Positions 1-8,741 of a stretch of 64,000 nucleotides of DNA are shown piece by piece. This stretch comes from Sphingobacterium prati (GTDB lineage Bacteria > Bacteroidota > Bacteroidia > Sphingobacteriales > Sphingobacteriaceae). The stretch spans positions 1 to 64,000 of the forward strand of contig NZ_JABJWY010000039.1 of the NCBI RefSeq assembly GCF_013167215.1. The letters run 5' to 3'. The notes beneath the pieces were generated by a model, which was not told where the DNA came from, ran no database searches, and saw only the letters and a list, made by a program, of their open reading frames with translations. The position numbers and the translations under genes are program-made. Within the stretch, counting starts at the first letter, position 1. Every line of letters starts with the position of its first letter.

Positions 1-85
1 AATTGGCAAGAGGCTATAAGCGCCTGTACCCATCAAGTAACAGTGTTTGTTCCTCATACCTAATACATTTATGACTTTTATTAAG

Positions 86-93
86 TAACTTTG
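86..93 (+). promoter_or_regulatory. -7 promoter element of the TIGR01212 radical SAM gene
   Basis: The sequence TAACTTTG matches the Bacteroidota -7 consensus TAnnTTTG. Its G lies 7 nt before the ATG at 101, so transcription would begin at or within a few bases of the start codon. No clear -33 TTTG is visible at the right distance. Confidence 0.6.
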
Positions 94-100
94 CAGGGCA

Positions 101-1042
101 ATGGGTACATTATTGGACAACGGAATTAAACCGTATAATCATTACGGCGCTTATTTAAAGCAAAAATATAACGGACAGAAAGTATTTAAAGTGATTGTCG
201 ATGGCAATTTCACCTGTCCAAATAGAGATGGTAGCAAAGGTTATGGTGGCTGTACTTACTGTAATGTAGATTCTTTTACGCCCGATACTGCGAGAAAAAT
301 TCCTTCTATACGTGAACAGGTAGAGTCCGGAATTGAACGTGCGCGTAAAAGCTATGGCGCAGAGAAATTTATTATTTATTTTCAACCGAATACCAATACG
401 TATGCGCCAACGCATTTGCTGAAGATGATGTACGACGAAGCCTTAAGCATTGATCCGGAAAATACGCTCGGTCTTTCCGTAGGTACACGCCCGGACTGTC
501 TGGACTTCGAAAAAATTGCGTTATTAGAATCTTATACGGATCGTTATGATGTAGATCTGGAAATGGGCATGGAGTCAATTTATAATGATACCTTAGATAA
601 GATCAATAGAGGCTGTTCTCACGATGAGTTCGTTAAGACGATGGATATGCTAAAGGATACCCCTTTAGAGCTCTGTGTGCATACGATTTTTGGCTTTCCT
701 TGGGAGACGGAGGAAATGATGTTAAAATATGCTGATGAGATAAATCGGTTCCCACAAATTAAGTTTGTGAAATTGCATCATCTGCATATCGTGGAAGGTT
801 CTATTATGGGGGTGAAATATAAACGCGAGCCTTTTGATCTATTTTCTATGGAGGGTTATACGGACTTTTTGTCCAAATTTATACCACGATTACGCCCTGA
901 TTTGATTATTCAACGTATTTTTGGTATCGCAGATAAGGAATTGTTGATAGCACCAAATTGGGGATTTCCCAAGTCGGGGATCCAAACTTATATCGATAAA
1001 GGTCTGGAAGCAAGAAAAGTGGTGCAGGGTAGCCTCTTTTAA
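101..1042 (+). CDS. TIGR01212-family radical SAM protein (YhcC-like)
   Basis: This 313-residue protein belongs to the radical SAM family that includes E. coli YhcC; the substrate of the family is not firmly established. Near residues 39-54 a Cys in NFTCPNRDG is followed by GGCTYCNVD, the widely spaced cluster ligands of this subfamily, which would hold the SAM-binding 4Fe-4S cluster. The later GTRPDCL and HTIFGFPWET stretches are also typical. Length fits the family. The ATG at 101 sits 7 nt after a TAnnTTTG box, which supports this start and predicts a leaderless message. The next gene is convergent, with a shared bidirectional terminator between them. Confidence 0.85.
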   Translation: MGTLLDNGIKPYNHYGAYLKQKYNGQKVFKVIVDGNFTCPNRDGSKGYGGCTYCNVDSFTPDTARKIPSIREQVESGIERARKSYGAEKFIIYFQPNTNTYAPTHLLKMMYDEALSIDPENTLGLSVGTRPDCLDFEKIALLESYTDRYDVDLEMGMESIYNDTLDKINRGCSHDEFVKTMDMLKDTPLELCVHTIFGFPWETEEMMLKYADEINRFPQIKFVKLHHLHIVEGSIMGVKYKREPFDLFSMEGYTDFLSKFIPRLRPDLIIQRIFGIADKELLIAPNWGFPKSGIQTYIDKGLEARKVVQGSLF

Positions 1043-1122
1043 TTCCATTAGCAGGCTTCTGTTGCAAAGAGATACGCTGTGCAGACAATTCGATAAGAAA
1101 AATGTAATTGATGATTAACCAT

Positions 1123-1161
1123 AAAATAAATACGGCTTCCTCAGGAAGCCGTATTTATTTT
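1123..1161. terminator. Bidirectional intrinsic terminator
   Basis: A perfect stem (AAAATAAATACGGCTTCC with its complement) closes on a TCA loop and has A and T tracts on both sides. It serves the radical SAM gene on the plus strand and the MazG-like gene on the minus strand. Confidence 0.85.
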
Positions 1162-1182
1162 ATACCATTACTGTAAGCCAAA

Positions 1183-1650
1183 TTATCCTTCGACAATGGT
1201 CTTTAGATCTGCTGGAGAATAATTAATGGATTTGAGTGTTTTATTATCAGCTGTTCTAAAGACTAAAAATTTCCCGTCAACTTCTTTATAGTATGATTCT
1301 ACTCCTTTAAGTTTGTAATGCTCTTGCGTAGCGACAGCCTCAGCCTCATCCTTACATGCCTTACTCATATTAGAGCGTTGTACTTCATCAAAAAGCGCCG
1401 AAAATTTATCTTTTAAACCAAATTCAAGAACAGCTCCAGCAAGGACGTACTGAATGTCACATAAAGCGTCTGCAATTTCCACAAGATCTTTATCTTGGAT
1501 AGCTTCTTCTAGCTCTTTTAATTCCTCTGCTATCAAAGAAACCCGTAGGGCACATCTTTGTTCAGAAGGAATCGTTGGTGTATCCAGGATCGGATGTTGG
1601 AATGTTTTATGGAATTCCGCTACGGATGAAAGTGTTTTTGGATCAGTCAT
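1183..1650 (-). CDS. MazG-like nucleotide pyrophosphohydrolase
   Basis: This 155-residue protein is an all-alpha NTP pyrophosphohydrolase of the MazG/HisE superfamily, which removes pyrophosphate from nucleoside triphosphates in the cytoplasm. The metal-binding helices are visible at about residues 40-68: EELKELEEAI followed by EIADALCDIQYVL gives the ExxE...ExxD pattern. The N-terminal part (VAEFHKTFQHP) resembles phage and Bacteroidota single-domain members annotated as phosphoribosyl-ATP pyrophosphohydrolase-like. It is not next to his genes, so a house-cleaning role is more likely than histidine synthesis, which is an inference. It has its own -7 box (1685-1692) and ends at a bidirectional terminator. 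Confidence 0.8.
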   Translation of the reverse strand: MTDPKTLSSVAEFHKTFQHPILDTPTIPSEQRCALRVSLIAEELKELEEAIQDKDLVEIADALCDIQYVLAGAVLEFGLKDKFSALFDEVQRSNMSKACKDEAEAVATQEHYKLKGVESYYKEVDGKFLVFRTADNKTLKSINYSPADLKTIVEG

Positions 1651-1684
1651 ATTTTTTTATTTTTTATACTCTTCTTATCAGGAG

Positions 1685-1692
1685 CAAATATA
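1685..1692 (-). promoter_or_regulatory. -7 promoter element of the MazG-like gene
   Basis: The minus strand reads TATATTTG, a match to TAnnTTTG, 34 nt upstream of the ATG. It directly adjoins the terminator of the upstream gene. Confidence 0.55.
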
Positions 1693-1694
1693 AA

Positions 1695-1732
1695 AAATAA
1701 AGGACGGTTAACTGAATGACCGTCCTTTATTT
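1695..1732. terminator. Intrinsic terminator of the pseudouridine synthase gene
   Basis: A 14-bp stem (AAATAAAGGACGGT with its complement) closes on a 10-nt loop with T-rich flanks. On the minus strand it follows the gene ending at 1754. Confidence 0.85.
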
Positions 1733-1753
1733 TATTTATCAAATGAGATTTGA

Positions 1754-3301
1754 TTACATCAAATGTTTTAGTTGAACAATTTCTTTTTCTTCTAAATATC
1801 TCCAACGTCCACGAGGTAAGTCCTTTTTCGTCAAGTTCGCATAGACTACACGATCTAACTTCACAACTTCATAACCAAGGGACTCAAAAATACGACGTAC
1901 AATGCGATTTTTACCAGAGTGGATCTGAATACCAATCTCTCTTTTAGAGCCTCCTTGTACGTAGCTTAAATCATCGGGTTTGATGATACCATCTTCCAAC
2001 TCAATACCAAAATTAATTTTATTAAAATCTCCTTGAGTAAGGCTCTTGTTGAGTTCTATGTTGTAAATTTTGCTGATGCTATTCCGCGGATGGGAAAGTT
2101 TCTCCGCGAGGTTGCCGTCGTTTGTCATCAAAAGTAATCCTGTTGTATTTCTGTCAAGACGTCCGACAGGATAGATGCGTTCTTTGGTTGCTTTGGATAC
2201 AAGTTCCATTACCGTATGACGTTCCTGAGGATCATCCGTAGTCGTAATGTAGTCTTTTGGTTTATTGAGTAAAACATAAACCATTTTCTCACGTTTTAAA
2301 CGCTCGTTGTTGTAACGGATTTCGTCTGTAGCTGGATCAACTTTGGTACCTAATTCAGTAACAGCCTCACCATTTACCCATATTACCCCTGCAGCGATTA
2401 ATTCGTCTGCTTTACGTCTTGAGCAAATACCTGCATTGGCAATATAACGGTTTAAACGTATTAAGCCATCATCTTCTGCTGACGTTTCGGCTTTCTTCTT
2501 AGGACGTTTGGTGTATTGTTTATCGTCAAAACTCTTGTTCTCATCAAAGTTTCTGCTTCTATCTCCATCGAATTTTCTATTAGATGGTTTATCAAAGCTT
2601 CTACTGCGATTGTTTGAGGAACGGTCATCCTTATCGAAACGCTTGAATGAATCTCTTTTATCAAAAGAGCCTTCTTTTCTGTCAAAAGATCTTGATGAAT
2701 CATTTCTGTCAGAGCGTTTGAAACTATCTCTTTTATCAAATGAACCTTCTTTTCTGTCGAAAGATCTTGATGAATCATTTCTGTCAGAGCGTTTGAAGCT
2801 ATCTCTTTTATCAAAAGAACCTTCTTTTCTGTCGAAAGATCTTGATGAATCATTTCTGTCAGAGCGTTTGAAACTATCTCTTTTATCAAAAGAACCTTCT
2901 TTTCTATCAAACGATCTCGATGAATCGCTTCTGTCGGAACGTTTGAAGCTGTCTCTTTTATCAAAGGATCCTTCTTTTCTGTCAAACGATCTCGATGAAT
3001 CATTTTTGTCAAATGAACGACCAGTTTTGTTAAAAGGTTTATCTGAATTATCTTTTGAACGGAAGGAATTGCTTTCTCCTCTAAAGGAAGATTTATCTGC
3101 GTATTTATTAGATCCAAATGATCTGTTTTCGCGGTTATCATCTTTTCTGAAAGAACCTCTTTCAGATTGATCCTTTGAACCAAAGGATGATTTTTTACCG
3201 AAACTATTATTTTTGTCGCCTCGAGATTTGAAGCTATCTGAGTTGCCTCGTGACTTTCTGGAGTTGTCATCACGACTGTTCCTTTTATTGCTGAATGGCA
3301 T
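1754..3301 (-). CDS. RsuA/RluB-family rRNA pseudouridine synthase with repeat-rich N-terminal extension
   Basis: The last ~235 residues form a standard large-subunit rRNA pseudouridine synthase that isomerises uridine in 23S rRNA. An S4 RNA-binding domain (about 281-325, IRLNRYIANAGICSRRKADE) is followed by the catalytic domain with GRLDRNTTGLLLMTNDG, whose Asp is the nucleophile. The first ~275 residues are a disordered, highly charged Ser/Arg/Asp/Lys/Phe tail. Within it, residues 101-225 are five near-identical 25-residue units (DNA 2627-3001). Such basic tails are common in Bacteroidota RluB-like proteins and probably bind RNA, but the repeat number here looks freshly expanded. The 515-residue length is about twice that of E. 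coli RluB. A -7 box lies at 3326-3333. Confidence 0.88.
   Translation of the reverse strand: MPFSNKRNSRDDNSRKSRGNSDSFKSRGDKNNSFGKKSSFGSKDQSERGSFRKDDNRENRSFGSNKYADKSSFRGESNSFRSKDNSDKPFNKTGRSFDKNDSSRSFDRKEGSFDKRDSFKRSDRSDSSRSFDRKEGSFDKRDSFKRSDRNDSSRSFDRKEGSFDKRDSFKRSDRNDSSRSFDRKEGSFDKRDSFKRSDRNDSSRSFDRKEGSFDKRDSFKRFDKDDRSSNNRSRSFDKPSNRKFDGDRSRNFDENKSFDDKQYTKRPKKKAETSAEDDGLIRLNRYIANAGICSRRKADELIAAGVIWVNGEAVTELGTKVDPATDEIRYNNERLKREKMVYVLLNKPKDYITTTDDPQERHTVMELVSKATKERIYPVGRLDRNTTGLLLMTNDGNLAEKLSHPRNSISKIYNIELNKSLTQGDFNKINFGIELEDGIIKPDDLSYVQGGSKREIGIQIHSGKNRIVRRIFESLGYEVVKLDRVVYANLTKKDLPRGRWRYLEEKEIVQLKHLM
2627..3001 (-). repeat. Five tandem 75-bp in-frame repeats
   Basis: Five consecutive units encode DSSRSFDRKEGSFDKRDSFK plus RSDR(S/N) (the last ends RFDKD). 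DNA copies differ at only a few, mostly silent, positions. This is a coding minisatellite that can change length by slippage or recombination without shifting frame. Confidence 0.9.
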
Positions 3302-3325
3302 TGTGTTTTGCTAAAATGTGAACTG

Positions 3326-3333
3326 CAAAGTTA
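3326..3333 (-). promoter_or_regulatory. -7 promoter element of the pseudouridine synthase gene
   Basis: The minus strand reads TAACTTTG, matching TAnnTTTG, 24 nt upstream of the ATG at 3301. The -33 region is weak. Confidence 0.6.
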
Positions 3334-3440
3334 GGTATAATTTTGGGTTTTGCGAAAAAATCCTTATCTTTTTATCTTTTCTTGCATTTGCACAATTTGA
3401 ACTTGAAAAAATACCCTTTAAAACAGCTCTAACGTAACTA

Positions 3441-3472
3441 TTTGTTTTTTAAATAAATACTGTTTATCTTTG
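3441..3472 (+). promoter_or_regulatory. Bacteroidota promoter of the lytic transglycosylase gene
   Basis: A -33 TTTG (3441-3444) and a -7 TATCTTTG (3465-3472) are separated by 20 nt. The expected 5' leader before the ATG at 3544 is about 65 nt. Confidence 0.7.
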
Positions 3473-3543
3473 TCCCCTCGAATTTGAACCAAGCTATTTT
3501 TTGATCGATTTGACTCGTGGATAGGATAGCATTAAGGGAGTGA

Positions 3544-4356
3544 ATGATAAGAAAAAAAGTATTATGTAGTAGTTTGATTTTGTTTGCTTTATTGCTGTCA
3601 AAATTATACTCAACCCCACACAACAACACTTCTGGCAGCGATAAGATCGTAGCAGCGAAGTTAGTCGAAATTCCAAGTCATCATGGAGGCGACGAAGAGA
3701 AAAAAGAAAAAAGCAATTCTTTTGAATCTTACCTGAGTTCATTGACATTTGCTGAAGATTCATTGCCGATGGATCGTCCATTAGTGGAAAGCAAATTGCG
3801 CAAGTTCTTCAGTAGATTTTCATTTAAAAAAACAGGATCGTATGATATGCATAAAAAGGCAGAAACCTATTTGCCTAAGATCGCTAAGATCCTGAAATCA
3901 CATGGTATTCCCGAAGATTTTAAGTACATTCCACTGGTTGAAAGTGGCCTAAGCAAGGCTGTCGTTTCATCAAAAGGGGCGGGAGGTTATTGGCAATTTA
4001 TGCCGGCAACGGCTCGCTTGTATGGCCTGCGGGTCAATGGTGCTGTGGATGAACGGAAAGATCTCGTGAAATCCACACATGCTGCCGCACGTTACTTAAA
4101 ATATCTTTACGCTCAATTTGGTAATTGGACTTTGGTGGCAGCGGCATATAATGTCGGTGACGGTAGTTTAAAAGGTTCGATGCGAAGGCAAAAAAAGGAT
4201 GATTACTTTGCTTTGAAATTGAACAATGAGACCGGATCTTATGTGTATAAATTGGTTTCCATGAAGGAAATTATCGAACATCCACAGAAACACGGTTATT
4301 CTCGTTATGCGGACAAAGAAACTGAAGCGCTGGATAGAGAACCTAATATGTTCTAG
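3544..4356 (+). CDS. Lytic transglycosylase domain protein
   Basis: This 270-residue exported protein should cleave peptidoglycan glycan strands, leaving 1,6-anhydro ends. A hydrophobic N-terminus (about 6-20) acts as signal or anchor. The SLT catalytic domain runs from about 100 to 250: IPLVESGLS contains the catalytic Glu, followed by GAGGYWQFMPATARLYGL and AAAYNVGDG, the family motifs. No LysM repeats are present, unlike MltD. A Lys/Glu-rich stretch near residues 50-60 looks like a linker. It is a stand-alone transcription unit with its own promoter and a strong terminator shared with the convergent lolA-like gene. Confidence 0.85.
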   Translation: MIRKKVLCSSLILFALLLSKLYSTPHNNTSGSDKIVAAKLVEIPSHHGGDEEKKEKSNSFESYLSSLTFAEDSLPMDRPLVESKLRKFFSRFSFKKTGSYDMHKKAETYLPKIAKILKSHGIPEDFKYIPLVESGLSKAVVSSKGAGGYWQFMPATARLYGLRVNGAVDERKDLVKSTHAAARYLKYLYAQFGNWTLVAAAYNVGDGSLKGSMRRQKKDDYFALKLNNETGSYVYKLVSMKEIIEHPQKHGYSRYADKETEALDREPNMF

Positions 4357-4371
4357 ACAACGAACAAACAA

Positions 4372-4422
4372 GCAGTAATAAAAAAAGGATTTCCCATTGG
4401 AAAATCCTTTTTTTATTACTGC
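4372..4422. terminator. Bidirectional terminator with 21-bp perfect stem
   Basis: A stem from GCAGTAATAAAAAAAGGATT to its exact complement flanks a short TCCCATTGG-type loop. It serves the convergent transglycosylase and lolA-like genes. Confidence 0.88.
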
Positions 4423-4462
4423 GTCTTATCCGAATCTTCAATTGATCCATTCACTGTTAGCT

Positions 4463-5113
4463 TTATCGCAGATCGACTATATCAAACCCTGTATAGTTAC
4501 TTTTATTAAAAGTAAAAAAGCTGGATGCTATAGCCTTGTTTCCCTCCTGTGAATTCAAGGAGTATGTATAACGATTGCCACTCTTATCAAAAATAGTTGT
4601 ATCGTAGATCAAATTATTCGCTTTATTGATCCGTAATTTGATCTTAGAATAGTTTTTTTTACTATCAATAGGCTTCAGTTCCACAACACTCAAACTCATA
4701 CCTTTTGCTTTCTCTGTATTAGCTAAAGCATAGTTAAAGCCCGAGGTATAGAATGTGAAAATATTGGTTGGGTTGATCTCATTGGTTGAGTTGCTCGCCT
4801 CCGATATCTCCACTTCTTTCTCTGCCTTCATGATATTCCATTGTGTTCTGGAATCTGAGATTAGAATCTGATTTTTAGTATTGACGTGGTATTTGTTATT
4901 TGCCTTGTCTAGATATAAAGTGCCTGCATCACTATGTGAACTCCCGTTTGCTTGTCTGATGTCTAAAGTGAAGCCAGCCTGGATGGTCTTATATCCATTA
5001 TATTTTTGGCTTACTTTGTTAAGCAACGCTTTTGCGGCGTTATTTTGTGCATAGCTGTATTGACTTATTGTAAGTAGCAAAAAGCTGAGCACTAATCCGA
5101 TTTGTTTTTTCAT
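4463..5113 (-). CDS. LolA-like outer-membrane lipoprotein carrier
   Basis: This 216-residue protein has a signal peptide (MKKQIGLVLSFLLLTISQYS, cleavage probably after YAQ) and a LolA-type fold. In the family, LolA is the periplasmic chaperone that carries lipoproteins from the LolCDE complex to the outer membrane. Evidence is the overall pattern: AKALLNKVSQKYNGYKTIQA at the mature N-terminus, then GTLYLDKANNKYHV and the IKLRINKANNLIYD strand pair. It starts 1 nt after the ftsK stop region and is transcribed downstream of ftsK, the usual Bacteroidota ftsK-lolA pair. Bacteroidota LolA proteins are divergent, so the assignment rests on family pattern and context. Confidence 0.8.
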   Translation of the reverse strand: MKKQIGLVLSFLLLTISQYSYAQNNAAKALLNKVSQKYNGYKTIQAGFTLDIRQANGSSHSDAGTLYLDKANNKYHVNTKNQILISDSRTQWNIMKAEKEVEISEASNSTNEINPTNIFTFYTSGFNYALANTEKAKGMSLSVVELKPIDSKKNYSKIKLRINKANNLIYDTTIFDKSGNRYTYSLNSQEGNKAIASSFFTFNKSNYTGFDIVDLR

Positions 5114-5114
5114 G

Positions 5115-7853
5115 TTAATTGTTTCTTAGCGTCTCCAAATATTGTTCTAATGAATATTCATCTGGATAAAGAACTTCGCGTGCTTTACTCCCTTCAAATG
5201 GGCCGACAATTCCGGCGGCTTCCAATTGATCGATGATTCGTCCAGCTCTATTATAACCCAGTTTCAATTTACGTTGGATTAAAGATGTAGAACCTTGTTG
5301 ATGCATAACAATCAAACGAGCAGCGTCTTCAAACAATTGATCGCGATCTTTTGGATCAAAATCTACGCTACCTGAACCCTCTCCGTTTTCGTCTACATAT
5401 TCTGGCAGCATAAATGCCGATGGATAACCACGCTGTGCTCCGATATAATCGGAAATCTGTTCAACTTCTGGTGTATCGACAAATGCACACTGAATACGTA
5501 TCAAATCACTTCCGGTTGCCAGAAGCATATCCCCACGACCAATTAACTGATCTGCTCCGCCGGTATCTAAGATAGTTCGCGAGTCTACTTTTGATAACAC
5601 ACGGAAAGCAAGACGTGCTGGGAAGTTGGCTTTGATTGTACCTGTAATGATATTGACTGAAGGACGTTGGGTCGCAATGACCAAGTGAATTCCTACGGCA
5701 CGGGCCAACTGAGCCAGTCGCGCAATAGGGGTTTCAACTTCTTTTCCAGCAGTCATCATCAAATCGGCAAACTCATCAACAATAAGAACGATATATGGTA
5801 AGAATCGGTGACCCTCCTCAGGGTTTAATCTACGATTGATAAATTTTGCATTATATTCCTTTAAATTACGAACCTGTGCATTTTTTAACAGGTCATAACG
5901 CTGATCCATCTCGATACAAAGTGAATTTAAGGTGTTGATAACCTTTTTTGTATCAGTAATGATCGCTTCCTCCTCATCGGGTAGTTTGGCCAAGAAATGA
6001 CGTTCAACTTTTTTGAATAGGGAAAGTTCAACTTTTTTGGGATCGACAAGTACAAATTTGAGCTCCGCAGGATGTTTTTTATACAATAATGACGTCAAAA
6101 TAGCATTGATACCAACGGATTTACCCTGACCTGTGGCACCCGCAACCAAAAGGTGGGGCATCTTTGCTAAATCGGCAATATAGACTTCATTAGAAATTGT
6201 CTTTCCCAATGCAATTGGTAGATCCATATCTGTTTTTTGGAACTTTTCGGTAGCCAAAACAGATCGCATAGATACCATTTCTGGGCTAGAATTCGGTACT
6301 TCAATACCGATGGTTCCTTTTCCAGGCATCGGCGCAATAATCCGAATGCCAAGTGCTGCAAGACTTAAGGCAATGTCATCCTCTAGATTTTTGATCTTCG
6401 AAATCCGTACACCCGGCTTGGGTATAATCTCATATAGGGTAACCGTAGGGCCGATTGTTGCTTTTATGCTTTCAATCTCAATGCTATAGTTTCTAAGTGT
6501 ATCAACAATTTTGTTTTTGTTTGCTTCAAGTTCATGCTGATTGATGGTAATTTTACCACTTCCATAATCTCGTAATAGGTCGAGCGTGGGGTGTTGATAG
6601 CCCGATAGGTCCAATTTAGGGTCATATTGACCAAATTGAGCAACAAGATCGCTCGCAGTAATTTCTTTTTCTTCTTTGATGTCTTCGACAACCAAACCAG
6701 GTACTACGGCAACGTCAACAGGGAGCTCAGGCTCGGGTTGAGGGATAATGGTTATAGCTGGACTGTAGTTTTCCTGAATACTTTGGCTATTTCGTTCTTC
6801 CGTATCTTCTTCCTCTGGCTGATCAATGGTGAAACTAATGGAAGGCGTACGCTCTGTACGTTCCAATGGACTGTCATCGAAGGTAAGAATCACTTTGTCT
6901 TTCGGATCTATATGCACCTCGGGGATCGGATGATGTGTAAAAGCAGGTCGCTCAAGCTCTTCTTGTAAATCTGTCGGCCGGCTGGATTGGAACCTTTCGT
7001 TTATTGAGGTTGGTCGTTGGAAAGATTCTCTAACCGATTGAATGGAATCATCCTCGACATGGACTTTGGTTCTCAAATTATTAGTCGTGTAAGCATCCTC
7101 ATCGTTTTCTTCTTCCATATCTTCGGATAAGGATTTGGATTTTCTATTGCTAAATAACACAAATTTAAAATCTAAATTATACAGCAATATCAATGTCGTC
7201 AGATAAGCAAAGGCTAAAATACAACCAACACCAACAATCCCAACCTGTGCTTCTAGTAATTTATTGGTCCAAAACCCGAATTTACCCTCCAACATGTGGG
7301 GCGTGTCTGCCATAAACCCATGTAAGAATCCCAATGTCACTGAAATAAAAACAATCGCCACAAACGAATATACGATAGTCCGATAGAGCGGAAGCAATGA
7401 TTTTTTGAATAATAGGCGATAACCCAGAATGAATAATACTGGAATAAAGAGAAATGAGGCCACACCAAACCATTCATACATAAACTGGTTAGCAAGTAAG
7501 GCCCCGAATTTACCTAATTTGTTGTCGACAACCGGGAGTTCGACAGCGTCATCATGAATTTCTTCGGAAGAACTAAAAAGGGTCCCCCAACCGCCATTTG
7601 TGCTGGCGACATAACTTTGATCATCCTCCCATGTGAAAAGATAGGAAACAAAAGCAGTGGCAAATGCCAACGAAAGTACAATCAACAAAATCCCTAGAAT
7701 CTTGACAGTCTTCTGCTGAGCATCAGAGTAATCTCTAGGGACGCTGGGTTTTTGACTTTTTTCCTTTTTAAATGTTGCCGATTCTTTTAATGGGGCACGC
7801 TTGCCGGAAACTGAATTTCCTGCCTGCCTAAATGTATTTCCTTTATTTGACAT
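5115..7853 (-). CDS. ftsK: FtsK/SpoIIIE DNA translocase
   Basis: This 912-residue hexameric ATPase pumps chromosome termini through the division septum and anchors in the membrane at its N-terminus. Four membrane segments are visible in the first ~240 residues (for example ILGILLIVLSLAFATAFVSY). An acidic linker spans about 245-420. The motor domain follows, with Walker A GATGQGKS near residue 570 and Walker B IVLIVDEFADLMM near 690. A C-terminal gamma winged helix (QRKLKLGYNRAGRIIDQLE) should recognise polarity sequences. A GTG at 7865 is possible, but I chose the ATG at 7853 (MSNKGNTF). The lolA-like gene follows after 1 nt. Confidence 0.95.
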   Translation of the reverse strand: MSNKGNTFRQAGNSVSGKRAPLKESATFKKEKSQKPSVPRDYSDAQQKTVKILGILLIVLSLAFATAFVSYLFTWEDDQSYVASTNGGWGTLFSSSEEIHDDAVELPVVDNKLGKFGALLANQFMYEWFGVASFLFIPVLFILGYRLLFKKSLLPLYRTIVYSFVAIVFISVTLGFLHGFMADTPHMLEGKFGFWTNKLLEAQVGIVGVGCILAFAYLTTLILLYNLDFKFVLFSNRKSKSLSEDMEEENDEDAYTTNNLRTKVHVEDDSIQSVRESFQRPTSINERFQSSRPTDLQEELERPAFTHHPIPEVHIDPKDKVILTFDDSPLERTERTPSISFTIDQPEEEDTEERNSQSIQENYSPAITIIPQPEPELPVDVAVVPGLVVEDIKEEKEITASDLVAQFGQYDPKLDLSGYQHPTLDLLRDYGSGKITINQHELEANKNKIVDTLRNYSIEIESIKATIGPTVTLYEIIPKPGVRISKIKNLEDDIALSLAALGIRIIAPMPGKGTIGIEVPNSSPEMVSMRSVLATEKFQKTDMDLPIALGKTISNEVYIADLAKMPHLLVAGATGQGKSVGINAILTSLLYKKHPAELKFVLVDPKKVELSLFKKVERHFLAKLPDEEEAIITDTKKVINTLNSLCIEMDQRYDLLKNAQVRNLKEYNAKFINRRLNPEEGHRFLPYIVLIVDEFADLMMTAGKEVETPIARLAQLARAVGIHLVIATQRPSVNIITGTIKANFPARLAFRVLSKVDSRTILDTGGADQLIGRGDMLLATGSDLIRIQCAFVDTPEVEQISDYIGAQRGYPSAFMLPEYVDENGEGSGSVDFDPKDRDQLFEDAARLIVMHQQGSTSLIQRKLKLGYNRAGRIIDQLEAAGIVGPFEGSKAREVLYPDEYSLEQYLETLRNN

Positions 7854-7879
7854 TGAAAAGCTCACAATTATACTACTTA

Positions 7880-7887
7880 CAAACTTA
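7880..7887 (-). promoter_or_regulatory. -7 promoter element of ftsK
   Basis: The minus strand reads TAAGTTTG, matching TAnnTTTG, 26 nt upstream of the ATG at 7853. Confidence 0.5.
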
Positions 7888-8127
7888 GTTATTTTGATAG
7901 TATTTTGAAGATCATGAAGACTATTATTTTAAGTTTGTATTTTTTTCGTAAACGAATAATTTCAGATAGGCTATTAAATGACAATAGCGAGATATATCAA
8001 GCAAATACTATGCCCTGCGAAAAGATTCGCTGTAAAGGTTTGACCAAACTGGAAAGGATGATATGATTTCGGCTGACTTTTACCGTTAAAGTAAATTATG
8101 TAGTTTTACTGATCAAATTAAGGCGTT

Positions 8128-8637
8128 ATGAATAAGTTTCAAATACGGAAAGCAGAACAAGGAGACAAAGGTAGGATCTGGGAAATTATACAACAGGCGA
8201 TAACCCTACGAAAAGAACAGGGCAGTAGACAATGGCAAGATGGTTATCCAAATGAAGATGTTGTAAAGTCTGATCTCGATAAGGGCTATGGATATGTCGT
8301 GGAGTTTGACAACAAAATAATTGGTTACGTAGCCATTATTTTTGATATTGAACCAGCTTACAATGATATTGATGGTAAATGGCTTAGCGATGGGGAATAT
8401 GTGGGTGTTCATCGTTTGGCCTCTGCGCAGGATCCCCATATAAAAGGTGTCGGTACGGCCATTATGAAAGGGGTTGAGGAAATAGCCATTAATAATGGTA
8501 TATATAGTATTAAAGTAGATACGAATTTTGATAATGGGGGGATGTTACATGTATTTAATAAGTTAGGGTATCAGTATTGCGGAGAAGTGCATTTTCGTGG
8601 AGCCTCGCGCCGCGCCTTTGAAAAACTTTTAAAATAG
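8128..8637 (+). CDS. GNAT-family N-acetyltransferase
   Basis: This 169-residue cytoplasmic enzyme should transfer an acetyl group from acetyl-CoA to an amine. The fold is complete: the N-terminal FQIRKAEQGD strand, the central IIGYVAIIFD strand, the HRLASAQDPHIKGVGTAIMK stretch forming the acetyl-CoA pyrophosphate loop (a variant of Q/RxxGxG/A), and the C-terminal FNKLGYQYCGEV. The substrate cannot be predicted. The insertion GKWLSDGEYVGVHR is typical of a Bacteroidota and Firmicutes subgroup. It stands alone between ftsK and tyrS with a terminator behind it. No convincing promoter was found close to the ATG. Confidence 0.85.
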   Translation: MNKFQIRKAEQGDKGRIWEIIQQAITLRKEQGSRQWQDGYPNEDVVKSDLDKGYGYVVEFDNKIIGYVAIIFDIEPAYNDIDGKWLSDGEYVGVHRLASAQDPHIKGVGTAIMKGVEEIAINNGIYSIKVDTNFDNGGMLHVFNKLGYQYCGEVHFRGASRRAFEKLLK

Positions 8638-8680
8638 AGCTTTTTGAAGCTCTAGAAGGATGTGTAACGACTATTAACAA

Positions 8681-8723
8681 AACAAAAAAATCCTTCTGAC
8701 ACTATCAGGAGGATTTTTTTGTT
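8681..8723. terminator. Bidirectional intrinsic terminator
   Basis: An arm of A-rich sequence ending ATCCTTCTGA pairs with TCAGGAGGAT followed by a T-run, leaving a CACTA loop. It serves the convergent GNAT and tyrS genes. Confidence 0.85.
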
Positions 8724-8741
8724 GATCAGCGCTACCGTTTG

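Noticed and set aside
2627..3001. CRISPR-like repeat array
   Set aside because: The units are contiguous, without spacers, and encode protein in frame.
2461..3273. Long open reading frames in other frames and on the opposite strand across the pseudouridine synthase tail
   Set aside because: They are produced by the 75-bp repeats, which keep every frame open; their products are low-complexity and have no start context.
3494..3781. Antisense reading frame across the transglycosylase signal region
   Set aside because: It overlaps a well-supported gene and its promoter on the opposite strand and resembles no protein family.
7930..7937. TAAGTTTG as promoter for the GNAT gene
   Set aside because: It lies about 190 nt upstream of the ATG with no supporting -33 element.
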